From contig OW121849.1 in assembly GCA_933228895.1 (NCBI GenBank), positions 41,758,354-41,822,353 on the forward strand: a stretch of 64,000 bases of DNA, read 5' to 3'. The notes beneath the pieces were generated by a model, which made no database searches, was not told the DNA's origin, and saw only the letters and a program-made list of their open reading frames with translations. Position numbers and translations under genes: made by a program. Below are positions 24,310-36,241 of the stretch, piece after piece; the stretch's first letter is position 1, and each line of letters starts with the position of its first letter. The stretch comes from Platycnemis pennipes (Eukaryota; Arthropoda; Insecta; Odonata; Platycnemididae).

Positions 24310-24456
24310 GGCTGCTATTCTAGATGATTTAGAAATCTTGCTATAAGCCAAAATAGTGATGTTGCTTACTGTTTTGGCTTATAGTGCCATGGCTGCTTGA
24401 TAGTACATAATTATTTCGGCTTAAAGCAGGATCACTAAATCATTCAGAATAGTAGC
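24310..24456. mobile_element. Foldback MITE with three ATAAGCC words
   Basis: Outer arms of about 45 bp (GCTGCTATTCTAGATGATTT on the left, inverse GCTACTATTCTGAATGATTT on the right) enclose a second, shorter hairpin. In that hairpin CTATAAGCCAAAATAG faces CTGTTTTGGCTTATAG. The result is a compact, highly self-complementary element. Confidence 0.6.
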
Positions 24457-24781
24457 CCAAGTTGACTCTTCCTGTTCTTTCTATGGTACGCCTGTGACTT
24501 TTTTGTCTATGGTTGAAACTCAGTAATAAGTACAAGTAATGCAGAACCTTGGATCACTTGAACTCTTGGATAAGGGGAGGACCAACTAATGGAAATACCT
24601 TTGCCAAACAATGAACTAAATTAGAAATATCAAGGACTGTTTCATTGTTTAAATGAATGACTAAAAACAATATTTACTGAACAGAATAGTTCTATGATTA
24701 CTGGAGTTGTTCATGTTCATACTTGTTAAGTTGACGATGTAGGGGAATGTGAACCTTTTTCTTAGTGATATGGAGCCACAG

Positions 24782-25021
24782 TTAATCTTGGCCTGGATCG
24801 TCAAAACACATTCCGGACTTAGTACGGGCTATGGTCGCAGTCTCTGGATTTGAATGGAGGACGAACTGTGGGCTCTGCCCGTAGTCCATCCAGTCATGTA
24901 TGTACATATATAAATTCGCTCGCATTTCATTTGATCTATTTTGCATTTTGATGTTTTCGTTAATCAGAAATCCATTGGATGACAGAATCTGATCGAATTT
25001 CTTGTCACTTGTGAATTGCAT
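24782..25021 (-). other. Open frame of uncertain status (possible exon or transposon piece)
   Basis: A minus-strand frame of about 79 codons, GC-richer than its flanks, includes MYIHDWMDYGQSPQFVLHSN and ends at a TAA. I could not find a donor or acceptor that fits the phases of the neighbouring minus-strand exons (phase 2 is needed on both sides). It may be a missed exon of the lysine-tail gene, or a repeat. Confidence 0.25.
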
Positions 25022-25419
25022 TTCTCCAAAACAGTTTAGGAATCACAATTTTTAGGAATCAAAATTTTACAAAAAAACCACTAAGAACCCCAGTGCAACA
25101 TGCAAAAAAAGCCATTTAAACCTCAGACCAGATTGTGTTAATACTTATAAGTGCTTTATAAAAGATGATTTTATATGAATCTATTATGAAGTGCTTAAAG
25201 CCTTTCCAATCCAATTTGTCTGCTGTCCACATTTTCAACTGCTCGTTTCACTGGGGGGAGGTTAATAACATGGGTGGGTTCACAAATGATCAAGCATTAG
25301 TCTGCCGATGAGCCAAGGGTTACAAAAACTTTCTAAATATGTTACAAAAGCAGAGGGAAACATACAGAATTAAGGTAAAACAAAGGTAATGAGATTTCCA
25401 GTACAAAAAGGGACAGATT

Positions 25420-25800
25420 AACTTTAGAAGTAGGAGGACAAAAGCTAGTGCAGGTCGAGCAATTTAGCTACCTAGATAGTATGGTGGTGAAAAAGGGAAA
25501 TAGAAGCATTGACGTTAGAAGAAGAATCGCATCAACAAAAGAGGTACTTACCAGTAAAAGAGAACTAATGATAGGGTCGCTGAATAGGGATGTAAAGAAG
25601 TAGAAGGCGAACAAGAAGTTCTGGAGGTGGGTTGGGAAAGAAAAAAAATTGAAGGAGGAAATTAGGATAAGGCATAGGGACTGCATATATCAAGTTGTAA
25701 AGAGATAGAAGGAAGAATTTACTTGAGCAGGTTATTCTGAATACAAGAAAAGGCAGTTTAATTATGATAATTGGAGGTTGCAAGTATGCGGAACATTAAT
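25420..25800 (+). pseudogene. RTE-like LINE relic
   Basis: The plus-strand frame encodes VEQFSYLDSMVV, then DVRRRIASTKEVLTSKREL. This corresponds to the EFCYLGS...EIVSRIAQAKRAF segment of the better copy at 31589-32293. The remainder is frameshifted, and the 5' part is missing. Confidence 0.55.
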
Positions 25801-25989
25801 AAATAAGGACATTATGTGAAATATAAGGGTCGAGAAAATAATTTTATTTCCCTGAAAACCTACCTTATTGATAGAACACTACTAAGAATTGCCAGACCAT
25901 GAATAGTTTCAAATAGGTGTCATGTAGATTTCTGAACGAAACAACAATTAGTATGTCTAATGCCACTTCAGTAGTTTCAAGATTCAACT

Positions 25990-26240
25990 GTGCCACCTAC
26001 CTCTAGATTCAGTGATTCAACCCGAAGGTTGGACTTTGATAGGCGAGAGTGGAGCTCACCCTATGGAAGAGAGTGGAGCTTCCTTGGGCCACCTGCGATT
26101 TCCTACGAAGTTCTGACTCGCAGAAAATCGAATCGCTAAGGTTTTCGATGGGGGGTCCAGACGGACCTTGCCCGAACCCGGGACCCTCCGGTCAGTAGCT
26201 CAGTGCTCTACCCACTAGGCCACCATAACCCGCAAATCCT
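25990..26240 (-). repeat. tRNA-derived SINE
   Basis: On the minus strand a tRNA-like head runs from about 26232 to 26165. It has an A-box-like TGGCCTAGTGGGTAGAGC, a mid stretch GAGCTACTGACCGG, and a B-box-like GGGTTCGGGC. An unrelated body extends leftward to near 25990. The head does not fold into an intact tRNA acceptor stem. Confidence 0.6.
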
Positions 26241-26851
26241 ACATAAAGGCCTCTATTTTTAAACTGACTGTTCCGGGCTCCGAAAATTATTCAGTTTTCG
26301 AGACAAATTTAGGCATTCTATCACAGCATTCAGCTTCTAAAGATTTTTTAATGAAACAACAATTTTGTCTGATGCCACTTCATAGAATTCTGATTTCTCA
26401 TAGAAATTTCGGGGTTTAATGAATCATATTTAATAGGTCCATTTTGGCTTTTTCAGTAATTGAAACGAGCAGCAAATTTAATTTTTTTAACGGTAAAATG
26501 CATCTGTCACGGGGAATCCTGGTCACTGTCGTATTTAACTGTAGAGACGCTCATACGAATGAGGCTCGCCCAAAAACCCTTTTGCGTTGACAAATGCGCC
26601 CCAATAATCAAGATTGAGTCATTACCCTTGGATATCCACAAAATTAAGTTTTTGCTCGATTCACTTCCAACGGAAATCACGAGGATGTATCGAATTCATC
26701 CAACGGTAACAACGCTTTGCTTAAGGCATGTGATTTATAGAATACTGTGAAGCGTGGTCATGACATGTCCTAGTGGCATGCGCCGTAAGGAGAAAATTAT
26801 ATAAGATGAACTTGAAAAACAATTAGATGAATAAAGATGGTGCGCACATAC

Positions 26852-27145
26852 CCAAACAATTCTTCGTCAGTCAATTTTTCCATTTCTTCGCACAACCCAT
26901 GCATGTTGTCGTCAAATGGAATATTGATTTCGGGAAAGGAAAGTATATCATTGATAGTTTGAATACTACTTTCTCCTTCAGGGAACCTGCCATCATCTGA
27001 GCTTATCTTCGGTGTCGTTTCATCAGGAGAGGTTTTTAAATATACTTCCTCTATTAATGGTTGGCCTGACATCCTGAATGTTGCTCGAATTTCAGCCATC
27101 CATTCCCAATCAAAAGTATAATATGAAGAATCTACCAAGGTAACA
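26852..27145 (-). CDS. Probable exon of a minus-strand gene, perhaps the lysine-tail gene
   Basis: This frame is open from a TGA at about 27173 down to a good donor (TTTGG|GTATGT, exon end 26852, phase 2). It encodes VDSSYYTFDWEWMAEIRATF, an acidic/polar middle (SPDETTPKISSDDGRF) and an acidic end (EEMEKLTDEELFG). Composition is coding-like. The exact acceptor is unclear (candidates at 27148-27158), and there is no supported start codon. It lies upstream on the same strand as the exons at 23605-21390, but the intervening exon that would join the phases was not found. Family not recognised. Confidence 0.45.
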
Positions 27146-27179
27146 CACTCAGCTTGTAACGGTAGTAACCCGTCTCAAC

Positions 27180-28495
27180 AATGTTGTTTTCGAAGAGAAT
27201 ATTAACAGATTGGAATGGAAATATATCATCGTTCAACCGCTTTGGAATCAAAATATGAGGAAATTCACCTATACCAAAGAAATAAATCTATCATAAAATT
27301 AAGCCATTGCGTTTGCAGGAGTGTGATGCGTGTAATATGTAAATCTGGCACAATGAAAATAATTTGACGGATCACGCAATACATTACCTCATTGTTCTTC
27401 AGATGTTTTATTTGAAGCCAACTTCAAAGACTTTTGCGAATATTCATGGCTTTCACCGCTATTATCAACGGAACACTGTCTGTATCGCATTCCAGTTATC
27501 TAGTTATCCTCCTTCGTAGAAACACAATTTAATCTTTCTTCGTTTCTACATTTCGTCTTTTTTTCCATTATCCATTTCCTAACCGATATCATGATATTCC
27601 ATGTATCAGTTAAACGCACGAAGCCGTTTTTTCGTGTATTTTCTGCCCTTGGCCTTGCCAGGTTTTTATGTGATGACTAAAGTTTCACTCTATTCATTGC
27701 CATATACGACATTTTATTTTGTATGGAAAGCGAATGAAATATGAAATTCATAGCCGAGCTATTTTACATCGAACAAAAGAGCGTTTAGTATAATACAGGC
27801 GGAGATTAATATAATGAGTGACGCCGTGAAGCTGTAAGAGACAATTCCTCGGAACATGTAACATGTTTCTTAGGAGAATCGCTGAGTGGATCGCCATGCA
27901 GGCACACATAAAATAGTGTCTATGGTTTCCATTTGGTTTTCAATTTCCAAGAACTGACACTAATACAGAATTTCTAATATTGTTATGTATGAAAAGTGAT
28001 TTGAATAGTCAATCCATCCATTATTTAACTTTTCACGTGAATCAAGCCCTCGGATATCATGAGAAACGTAAAATATTATCACAATTGTGATCAGTGACGC
28101 GTATATGTTTCCTAATGCCATTCTCTCTTACAGTTAAACCTTGTGAGGAAAGATGAAAATGAAAAAGTTTTTCAAGCTATATTTAAAAATACCTAGCAAA
28201 ATTTAATCACCACGACATGTCGCGAAAATGTCTTTAACTAACAATAAGTCAACTGTATGAGAAATTATTTCCGTAGACAATTGGTCAAATACGATTAGGT
28301 GGAACCCTTACCTATAAATCCGAGGTAAATGATAATGGCACGTATTTAATGAAACCATGGCTCTTTAAAATATATGTAGTGAAAATTGCGGTTAGTTTGT
28401 TGTTTTTATTCTACTTATCACAAGTAGTAAAATTCTGTTTTAAGTTGTTCCGACGACTGGGAGTAGAGGTAGCACTGCACAGCCTACTCTTTATC
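27180..28495. other. AT-rich non-coding DNA
   Basis: No exon, RNA gene or repeat that I can recognise. Confidence 0.4.
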
Positions 28496-28499
28496 TCTC

Positions 28500-28850
28500 T
28501 TACTTAGCCTACTCAGACAAACGAATCCATGCCCAATGCGGTGTTTGAATTCGTAGAAGTTGAACGACTGGTTGAATTATTTTTTTCATTTTAAAAGGAT
28601 GGTTTTCGGTTAGGGGTAGGAATCTTCCTGAGAACGGAGGAAGGGAGGAGAGAAACTCGCCTTTGGCATTGGTCTGCTCTTGAGTGTTCCACGATTTAAC
28701 GTCCCATCCGATGAATGGGGAACTGAACTCGAAGTGCCCTCCGCTTAGCATTTGAGTGGAGACCGATGCACCAATTATCCCTGTAACTGCCGAGTTTAGA
28801 ACCCGGGTCCTCTGGATGGGAGACCAGTCGCCAGGGCCAATCAACAGTTT
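28500..28850 (-). repeat. tRNA-derived SINE, second family
   Basis: On the minus strand the head CTGGCGACTGGTCTCCCATC leads to ACCCGGGTTCTAAACTC (B-box-like, about 28796-28812). A body follows with GGATGGGACGTTAAATCGTG, a word typical of arthropod SINE bodies. The 111-codon open frame on the same strand is incidental. Confidence 0.55.
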
Positions 28851-29965
28851 AAACCAAGGAGGTTAGAATTTACTAGAGGTGACATTGCAATTGATTTGAG
28901 AATCCAACGCCCATCTTGGTTGGTAAGGAATTACGGGCTTATTACCATCGAATATCGATTTGTTTGTGTGTGCGGTAAAAATTATTTGAGCATTGGATTG
29001 CATTTTTAAAATTCGTCAAACAAACAAATGTAAAGGTGAAAACAAGCAAACAAACCCCAAATATGTAATTAAAATAGCTTAAATTCCAACTAGTTTTAAG
29101 GAATATAATCAACTCCCAGGGAAATAAAATAAATTAATGTCTCGCTTAAATAGGCTTAAGAGGATTAACAGACGCCGCTGAGATGAAATTTGGGCCCGAT
29201 TTAATTGCTATTTAGGTTTTAATATACATGCAGTCTCCATTAAAGGTCATATGAAACGGATTGCTTTGTGCCGAGGTTGTGGGGCACCCAACTTCCCAAG
29301 CACCTCCATTTTGGCTTCATTGTCACCCGTAGGTGGGCATTCCAATGCATCCTCCACCAGTACATTCTAACCTCCTTTGTATAAATGCTTATTGTATGAC
29401 TTTGTTAATTATCTAGATGGAAGTTCCAATGAAATTCATGAAGATTTCACCATTTTTATTTACTTAATGAATAGAATTAGGTTGCGTCTGGTACAGAAAT
29501 TCACAGCCAAAATTATCACTCCAAGATATTTAACCGTTAAAAGCCGTTTAAGTCGTGGCTTTACCACTTAGAATTTGCTTTTGTAATTTAGAAGTGCCCC
29601 TACAGATCCGCACCCCTCACGGCTCACGTGCATTGCAGCGAATCTGTAGGTAAGGAGACTAATATAAGAGGATGGAGTTTACAAAGTTGCTTTTTTCACG
29701 CATAAAGTGGAAGTATTTATTCATTTTGATGCATTTATAGGTTCTCAAGGAGTTAAGATATTAGCTACGAGGTAAATAGGACGATTTTAATTCTTCTTCA
29801 AATGCATATTGTCTGTGGAGTTTTTGATGGAGGAAATCATGCGTATTGTCTTGACAATTGTAAATTAATAATTTTGTACAATTGCTCAAGAGTACGAGAA
29901 TGAACGTCGATGAGCAAGAGAAATAAAAAAGCGGAAGTTAAGTGATCTTGTCTGAAGTAAAATCA
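28851..29965. other. Non-coding DNA
   Basis: I recognise no gene or repeat here. It may hold old, unrecognisable transposon sequence. Confidence 0.35.
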
Positions 29966-29967
29966 TC

Positions 29968-30030
29968 ATGCAGCAATCCTGAGATTGGTTTGACGGAGCT
30001 CTCCACTCAATTCCCCTATCAGCTGATCTC
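29968..30030 (-). mobile_element. RTE-like LINE 3'-end fragment
   Basis: Its inverse (GAATTGAGTGGAGAGC, then GTCAAACCAATC, then CAGGATTG) matches the 3' end of the copies at 32257-32297 and 33990-34026. It includes a slightly damaged version of the terminal palindrome, next to an ATCATCATG remnant of the simple-repeat tail. Confidence 0.6.
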
Positions 30031-30429
30031 TTCATATTTCACATGAAATGAAAGCAATAGGCAAGAAGAAGAGGTAAAAACATGAGAATTAATTTTTGTC
30101 TCGTATAAATGGAGATGATAGAAATCGGATGCCAGTTACAGTAAAGTCTAAGGCTATGGCTGACACATAATAAGTGATTGCCTTTTATTTGATATTCTAC
30201 AGTTCAATGGCTAGTATTTATTCAAACTCATGCAACGATGAAGTAAAATTATTCTGTAAAAATGGATAAAAAGTTATTTAATCGACTATAACACAGCACA
30301 CTGAGCATTAAAGTTACAATAAAGAGGCTGTATAAATAAATAGTGACGAAACAAACTTATTTCTGATATCTAAGCATGCAATTAAAATTTTAAAAATATA
30401 TAAATTTTTTCTTTCTTCCCATTCACTTA

Positions 30430-30625
30430 TCCCTCGACTATTGTCTTCATCCGTCCATCATGTCTCAAGATACGGCTTATTTCAGAGGTCATCTCCCGCT
30501 TGCTAGTCACTTAGCCTATCCTAAAGGAAGGGGTCGCATTAGATATATGGAGAAGGTAGTGAAGGATAGGAAAGAGAAGAATTATGAAGATGTTAGCTGA
30601 TACGAAAATGGAGTGGAGTAAAGAG
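30430..30625. mobile_element. Two opposed RTE-like LINE fragments
   Basis: 30433-30485 reads on the minus strand as RILRHDGRMKTIVEG. 30525-30620 reads on the plus strand as KGRGRIRYMEKVVKD. These adjacent parts of the same family now face each other, so at least one inversion or two insertions happened here. Confidence 0.5.
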
Positions 30626-31540
30626 CAAATATTAGGACTGTTTATCAAATGTTAGGACCATGATAAAAAAGTTTTATGAATAAAAACTTACAAAGATTTG
30701 GATTCGTTAAACGATTTTAGATTCAATTTCATTTCACCTTCATGTGACTACTCTTCCCGATCTTATACATTTCGGAAATTAGTATTTAATACGAGTTGGA
30801 AGGAAATTTCCATAAGTATAGTCAGTAAAATCGCTTGTAATGGGAAATGTGAAACAAACTAGCTACAGAGAGCTAGAAAATATCTATTGAGATAGACCTG
30901 TGACTTGTGAGGAATATATTTCAATTTAAATTCACACTACCTTTACAATAAATATGTTTATTATATGCATTTTTATACAGGCAATATAGATATTAAAGTA
31001 AATTAAAAGCAGATAGGAGTGGATTCATCAATCGTTGTATGCAAAAATTCTGTGCCGACCGAAAACGTCTGACGATTGAATTGTGAAAGACTGAAAATAC
31101 CGAAATGGATCAGTTAGCCAGTTAAATCCTACAATTTAGTATCAAATAACAATTATAATATTGAAATTGCAAGTTATGAGACCGGTATATTCCTCCATAC
31201 CCCTTGTGACTGAATGGCTATCTCTGAACTCGTGAGCAATCTCATGTTTAAGGCCGGAGTGGGCTTGATTGACTGCTACATCAAAATCCACTGCTAGGTG
31301 TTCTGAAGCACTAATTGATATTGGCAGAGGTGGTGAATATTTCAGCCCCTTATTTAGGAGGTCCATTCCACGATCGGAAAAACTGTGATGCGACAAATTC
31401 AACACACGGTCATGAAATTTGTGAACTCGGGCGGTGTCACTGGTGCCCAAGTGACCAATCGATAATGGCCACCATAGTGATTTTAATGTTAACATTTTAT
31501 GTACGTGCAACCAGAGGCGAGAGTTTAATTCCCGCGAGCA
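30626..31540. other. Non-coding DNA left of the RTE-like LINE
   Basis: No exon seen. A 122-codon minus-strand open frame at 31142-31510 and a 76-codon plus-strand frame at 31315-31545 overlap in opposite directions and show no known motif. Confidence 0.35.
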
Positions 31541-31544
31541 ATTA

Positions 31545-32322
31545 GAACTTCTAATGAAAATGGAGAAACTGAGAAGGAGCTGAATAAGATGCTAACAACC
31601 ATGGAAAGGATTATGGCCAGATATCAGCTGAAGATAAATAAGAAGAAAACTAAGATATTGGTGTGCAGCAAGAAAGAAGAGGCGAAAACCAATGTCAAAC
31701 TAGGAAAACAAAAACTTGAAGAGGTTAAAGAGTTCTGTTATCTAGGAAGCCGAATAACCAACGATGGACGAAGCAAGAAAGAAATAGTGAGTAGAATAGC
31801 CCAGGCAAAGAGGGCATTCATTCAAAAGAAGAATCTACTTACAGCAGGAAATACAAGCATAGAAGTAAGGAAGCAGTTCATCAGAACATACATCTGGAGC
31901 ATTTTTCTTTACGGTAGTGAATCATGGACGATGACAGCAGCGGAGAAGAAAAGGGTAGAAGCATTTGAAATGTGGTGCTACAGAAGAATGCTGAAGATTA
32001 AATGGATCGACCGAGTAAGTAACGAGGAAGTCCTAAGAAGAGTAGGAGAAAAGAGAAGTCTGCTGACAACTCTAAAAAGAAGAAGGGAAAACTTAATCGG
32101 CCATATCTTGAGACACGATGGCCTGATGAAGACTATTGTCGAGGGAAAAGTGAACGGGAAGATTGGAAAAGGCAGGCCTCGTATGAGATACATGGAACAG
32201 GTTGTGAAGAATGCAAAAGAGAGGAATTACGTCACAATGAAAAGGTTGGCCGATAGAAGAATCGAGTGGAAAGCTGCGTCAAACCAATCCTAGGATTGTT
32301 GACCAATGATGATGATGATGAA
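31545..32322 (+). mobile_element. RTE-like non-LTR retrotransposon, 5'-truncated, with intact C-terminal frame
   Basis: The frame at 31589-32293 (234 codons, uninterrupted) encodes the end of a LINE reverse transcriptase. Ordered motifs are MARYQLKINKKKTKILV, EFCYLGSRITNDG, RTYIWSIFLYGSESWTM, AFEMWCYRRMLKI, NEEVLRRVGEK, GHILRHDGLMKTIVEGK and GKGRPRMRYMEQV. The catalytic YxDD core and endonuclease are missing, so it is dead, but the long open frame suggests a recent insertion. The 3' end carries the palindrome CAATCCTAGGATTG at 32284-32297, then a GAT-type simple repeat (to 32322). The conserved protein order fits the RTE/BovB group. Clade assignment is by eye. Confidence 0.8.
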
Positions 32323-32324
32323 TG

Positions 32325-33900
32325 AAAATGGGTGACCCTGGGGCAACACTCATCAATTAGTATTTGTTTCCCGCCTCCTCCCCCATCCTGAAGGCAGTTG
32401 CTTCCCTTTCCCAATCCTCAGACCTCCCGTCGTCTTTCAACTCGTCATGTAGTTATACCCATAGTCCTCCCTGATTCACCGATCCCCCCCCCCCCCCTCT
32501 CCCTACCAAACCACTTCCCCCATCCGATTGTTGGCGGCTATATAGGTATATAGAGAGTTCTCACCAAGTCTTTTCGCCCGATGATGACGATAATTCGGTC
32601 GAAACACGGGTCGTGAAAGTGCATAAAAATTTTGTGGTATTTTTGTAAAAGTTTGTTTTAATGAATTTATTGTGTATAATAAGTATTTTAATTGGGTGAC
32701 TAAGTGTTAAATATGCCAAGTGCGAATTGTTAGTAACGCCTCAGTTTCAAAATCACGCCATCCACTGAATATGGTGGTATTATGAAAAAATAATTTGAAT
32801 CCTTTCAGTTTGAATAAATTCGTTGAATTCCTCTGAAACTAGTATAGGCATTATACGCTTTCTTGTTTCTACAAACAATCAGACAGACAACAAACTACAC
32901 AGATACCAACAAACAACACAAATATTTCTTCAATTGGCGTCGAAACACAATAGCGTATATCTATTGTCTGCGTAAAAACACAATATATGCATTTTAGGCG
33001 GAAGGAATTGACCGAATACTGCATACGACTTCTGGAGTTCAGCCTTAGACCTCGTACATGATTACCAGTGCACGATATTCTACGAATGGTATATTTCACA
33101 TAAATCACTTATCATTCAATATTCGATTTTGTGATTCGCCCAAGCATCATAATTCGATTCAATGATTTGTCCTTTCAGCAACGTACTGTAACTGAAAAAA
33201 GTATGCTCCTCTTCCATCCCTCGAAATTTTATATTTATATCAGAAATATAAGTTCCTAAAATTATATTTCTAAAGTTAACCAAGGGTTCATTATTGCGAA
33301 TTTAGGCAGTCCTTCCCCATTTATTTTTATGGGTCTATCTTTTCCAAAGGCTCGCATAAGATTCCAGTCAACAATACCTTTGGTCGTCAAGGTGATGGTT
33401 ATTCAATATCGGAAAATTATATTTATTATTTCTGTTGTCAATATACCTACCTTTTTCTCAGCAAAAACAGAGATTAACAATAAGTCGTTGAATAACGTAT
33501 CTACGGAGAGTTTTTTTTTACCGACTTCTGACATTGCATACCTTCTAAGTTAAAACGCATTATTTGTCTCTAGTTTAAGTTAAAAGAATTTTTTTAGCGT
33601 AAGCGAAACAAGAACTAGAAGGGGCGTTCTTGTTTCGATTGTGCTTAAAAAATTTTCTTTCAACTTACATTAATTCAATCTACTTTGTTTCTACTTAAAC
33701 TTAGTATGCAATGGAGACGTAAATAAACAACAAAGAAGCGAGAATTATCGTAGGCAGGATACATGTATGCTGCTTTTAATCGTGCAAATAAATAACTAAT
33801 AGGAGATATATCACTTCATTACTATGTAGATACTACCCATCTAGTCGCACCTGAATCTTGTATCTCACATGCGTCCACGAATTAAAGGCATTGTAGCTCT
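32325..33900. other. Non-coding DNA with a C-homopolymer
   Basis: Contains a C run at about 32485-32498 and otherwise AT-rich sequence. No exon or recognisable repeat. Confidence 0.4.
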
Positions 33901-33905
33901 CAGGA

Positions 33906-34052
33906 CTCGTGTGAGATACGTGGAACAGGTCGTGAAGGATGTGAAAGTGAGAAATTACGTTAGTATGAAGAAGTTGGCCGATAGAAGAATCGAGTGGAGG
34001 ATTGTGTCAAACCAATCCTAGGATTGTTGACCGATGATGATGATGATAATGT
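33906..34052 (+). mobile_element. RTE-like LINE 3' fragment
   Basis: Strongly similar to 32170-32322. It encodes RYVEQVVKD and LADRRIEWR, then has the palindrome CAATCCTAGGATTG at 34013-34026 and a GATGATGATGATGATAAT tail. Only the last about 150 bp were inserted. Confidence 0.75.
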
Positions 34053-34054
34053 AG

Positions 34055-35090
34055 CTGTTATTTTCATGTAAGTAGTACATGTTTGGTGATATTCAATCCC
34101 TGCCACACATCCTCGCGGTGGCTTGCATGGTATTATGTAGATGTGGATACTATTTTTATGCATTGTAAATACGTTTTCATTGATCGTCTTCGCTTTTTTG
34201 CCTGTAAACTCCATTTTCATTCCGTGTAAATTTCATTTCAACCACCCAACTAAAGACTAAATTATTTTTTGTGACGGGAGGAGCTGAACCCGTAACATTT
34301 TCGCGCATATTTACTGATTTTAAATGATATAGTTAGTTTTTATTATTATTTACGCAATTTGGAAGCGAAAAATCCATTTCTGGATTCAATTAGGAATTCT
34401 GGTAATTTTCTCCTATTGTGATGCTTTAATTGTGTTTTTAGAATTACATATTTATAATTTATTATTGAAGGCTGCAATTAAAATGAACTTTATAAGTCCT
34501 CCTTATGGAAGATTTTTGGGTCATCACGAGTCGAGCCAAGGACATTTTTCGTAATTAAATATCCATAAATATTATACATAGGTTTTTAACTATTTCCTAA
34601 ATTTATGACTACTTCAACTGAATGTGCGTTGATGTATTTTACAAAATTTACCTCAATGCAATTTTTATGGAGAGTTACTGACATCAAGTGAATAAATATA
34701 TACACGATGGTGATTATTACCAGAGAGGAGATAATCATCTGCTCCGTCATCTGTTTTCCCTGTAAATATTAGTGTGGCTGCTACTCTCCGTAGTCTTTGG
34801 CAGTTGAAGTTAGGAGAGAGATTCAGGATTTAATGGTAATAATGTAGAATAAAGTAGAGAAAATGAAGTTAAAAACGGAAAATCAATATATATTCCCGAT
34901 GTTTTTGAATCAATGTAAAATCGTCCTTTAAGCAGTACGTTTATAATTTTATAGATGACATACGTGGCTATTTTCAGCTCAGTCGATGTGAAGAACCCCT
35001 GTAATTTAATCTTTCAACAACATGGGCAAATAACACTTAGTTATTAAGTGAGCACATGCTTATCAGCCATGATAAATATTTAGCTAATAA
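34055..35090. other. AT-rich non-coding DNA
   Basis: Nothing recognised. Confidence 0.4.
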
Positions 35091-35092
35091 GA

Positions 35093-35325
35093 GGGGCAAG
35101 GACCTAGCCACGTTGGCACACCGGTTCCCGTGAGATCACCGAAGTTAAGAAACGTTGGGGACAGAAAGAGGTTTACCCCCCTTCATATCTCTTCCGCGGT
35201 GCTCTTTTCCCCTGTCTGCAAGTGGCGGGCAGGTTAAATGTGGGTCGACACGATGGATCTAAAGAGGTCTAAGTGCCATGGGGGCTCCAAAAGGCCCCCG
35301 CCCGTCCCTCCAATTTCGTGAGTAA
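35093..35325 (+). repeat. 5S-rRNA-derived SINE, copy 1
   Basis: The head contains CACCGGTTCCCGTGAGATCA and CCGAAGTTAAGAAACGTTGG, clearly derived from 5S rRNA including the internal promoter A-box region. The body is shared with the copy at 62222-62430 (GGGCAGGTTAAATGTGGGT, AAAGAGGTCTAAG). It is not a functional 5S gene, since the 3' half does not pair with the 5' end. Confidence 0.75.
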
Positions 35326-36241
35326 GGTCAATCATCCTTGATTTCACACATATCTGAGACAACACTACTGAATTTCAGGTTGGATTCACATCTTCGATGT
35401 ATTCAAAATGAGATGGAAGTACTAGTAGCTTTGGTCCTTTCCACCAGATAAAATTGACAAGAAGAAGTGAAAGTGTAAGCTCTCAATGCTCAATAAAATT
35501 TTGCTCATGAGGATTAAGATTCCCTGAGTTTGGCGGAATCTTTTCCTGTTTTTAACATCCACGTTTAGGAGCATATCTTCAGGCTGTTGGGTTCTGTCTT
35601 GATCCAGTTTAAAACAATTATAGAGTCACACTATGCAAATAAACCTTCTATGTTAACACGAGGAGGAAGTTGTTGAATGGAATAAGTCAATACCTATGAT
35701 AGAAGATGAGATACGCAAAATTCAAAACGTGATGAGGAGATGCCTTTAAAGAGGAAAGCCACATGTATTGGGCACAACAGCAGAGGGTATTGCTATACTA
35801 CTTGAATTCACTCTCCGGACAGGCTACAGCACTATTTCGGTTGGGAGGCGTCAAAAATAAATAAAGTCCAATTTTCCACTTGCGATGAAGTAGTTCCCTT
35901 TCGAGATCGAGAGCTTTAGGGGGGATGTGTTTGAAACCGTCGATAATATCTTAAATAGGTAACCTGGGAGTCACGTAGTACAAACAAAAATAGTTTGGAA
36001 AGTTAGGCACTTAAATCGCTCATTACAATCTTAATCATTGTTTTCACTTGATTTTTTCTCATCCTCTATGGGCTCTATGTTCAATGCGGATGAGAAAAAC
36101 TCAAGTACAAACCAAAAGATTGAATCTATTACAAGCGATGTAAACACATCAAATTTTCGAACGATTCGTGTTTGTACCACGTGACTCCTTGGTTACTTAT
36201 TCCAGATAATTCCGACAGTTTCAAACACACATCAGGGGCGG
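35326..36241. other. Non-coding DNA
   Basis: No gene or repeat recognised. Confidence 0.35.

Noticed and set aside
25990..26240. Functional tRNA gene
   Set aside because: A- and B-box words are present, but the acceptor stem does not pair and the sequence continues into a SINE body.
26460..26750. 96-codon plus-strand frame and a 63-codon minus-strand frame over the same bases
   Set aside because: Either could be an exon, but neither has a fitting acceptor and donor. The minus frame does not match the phase of the exon at 26852.
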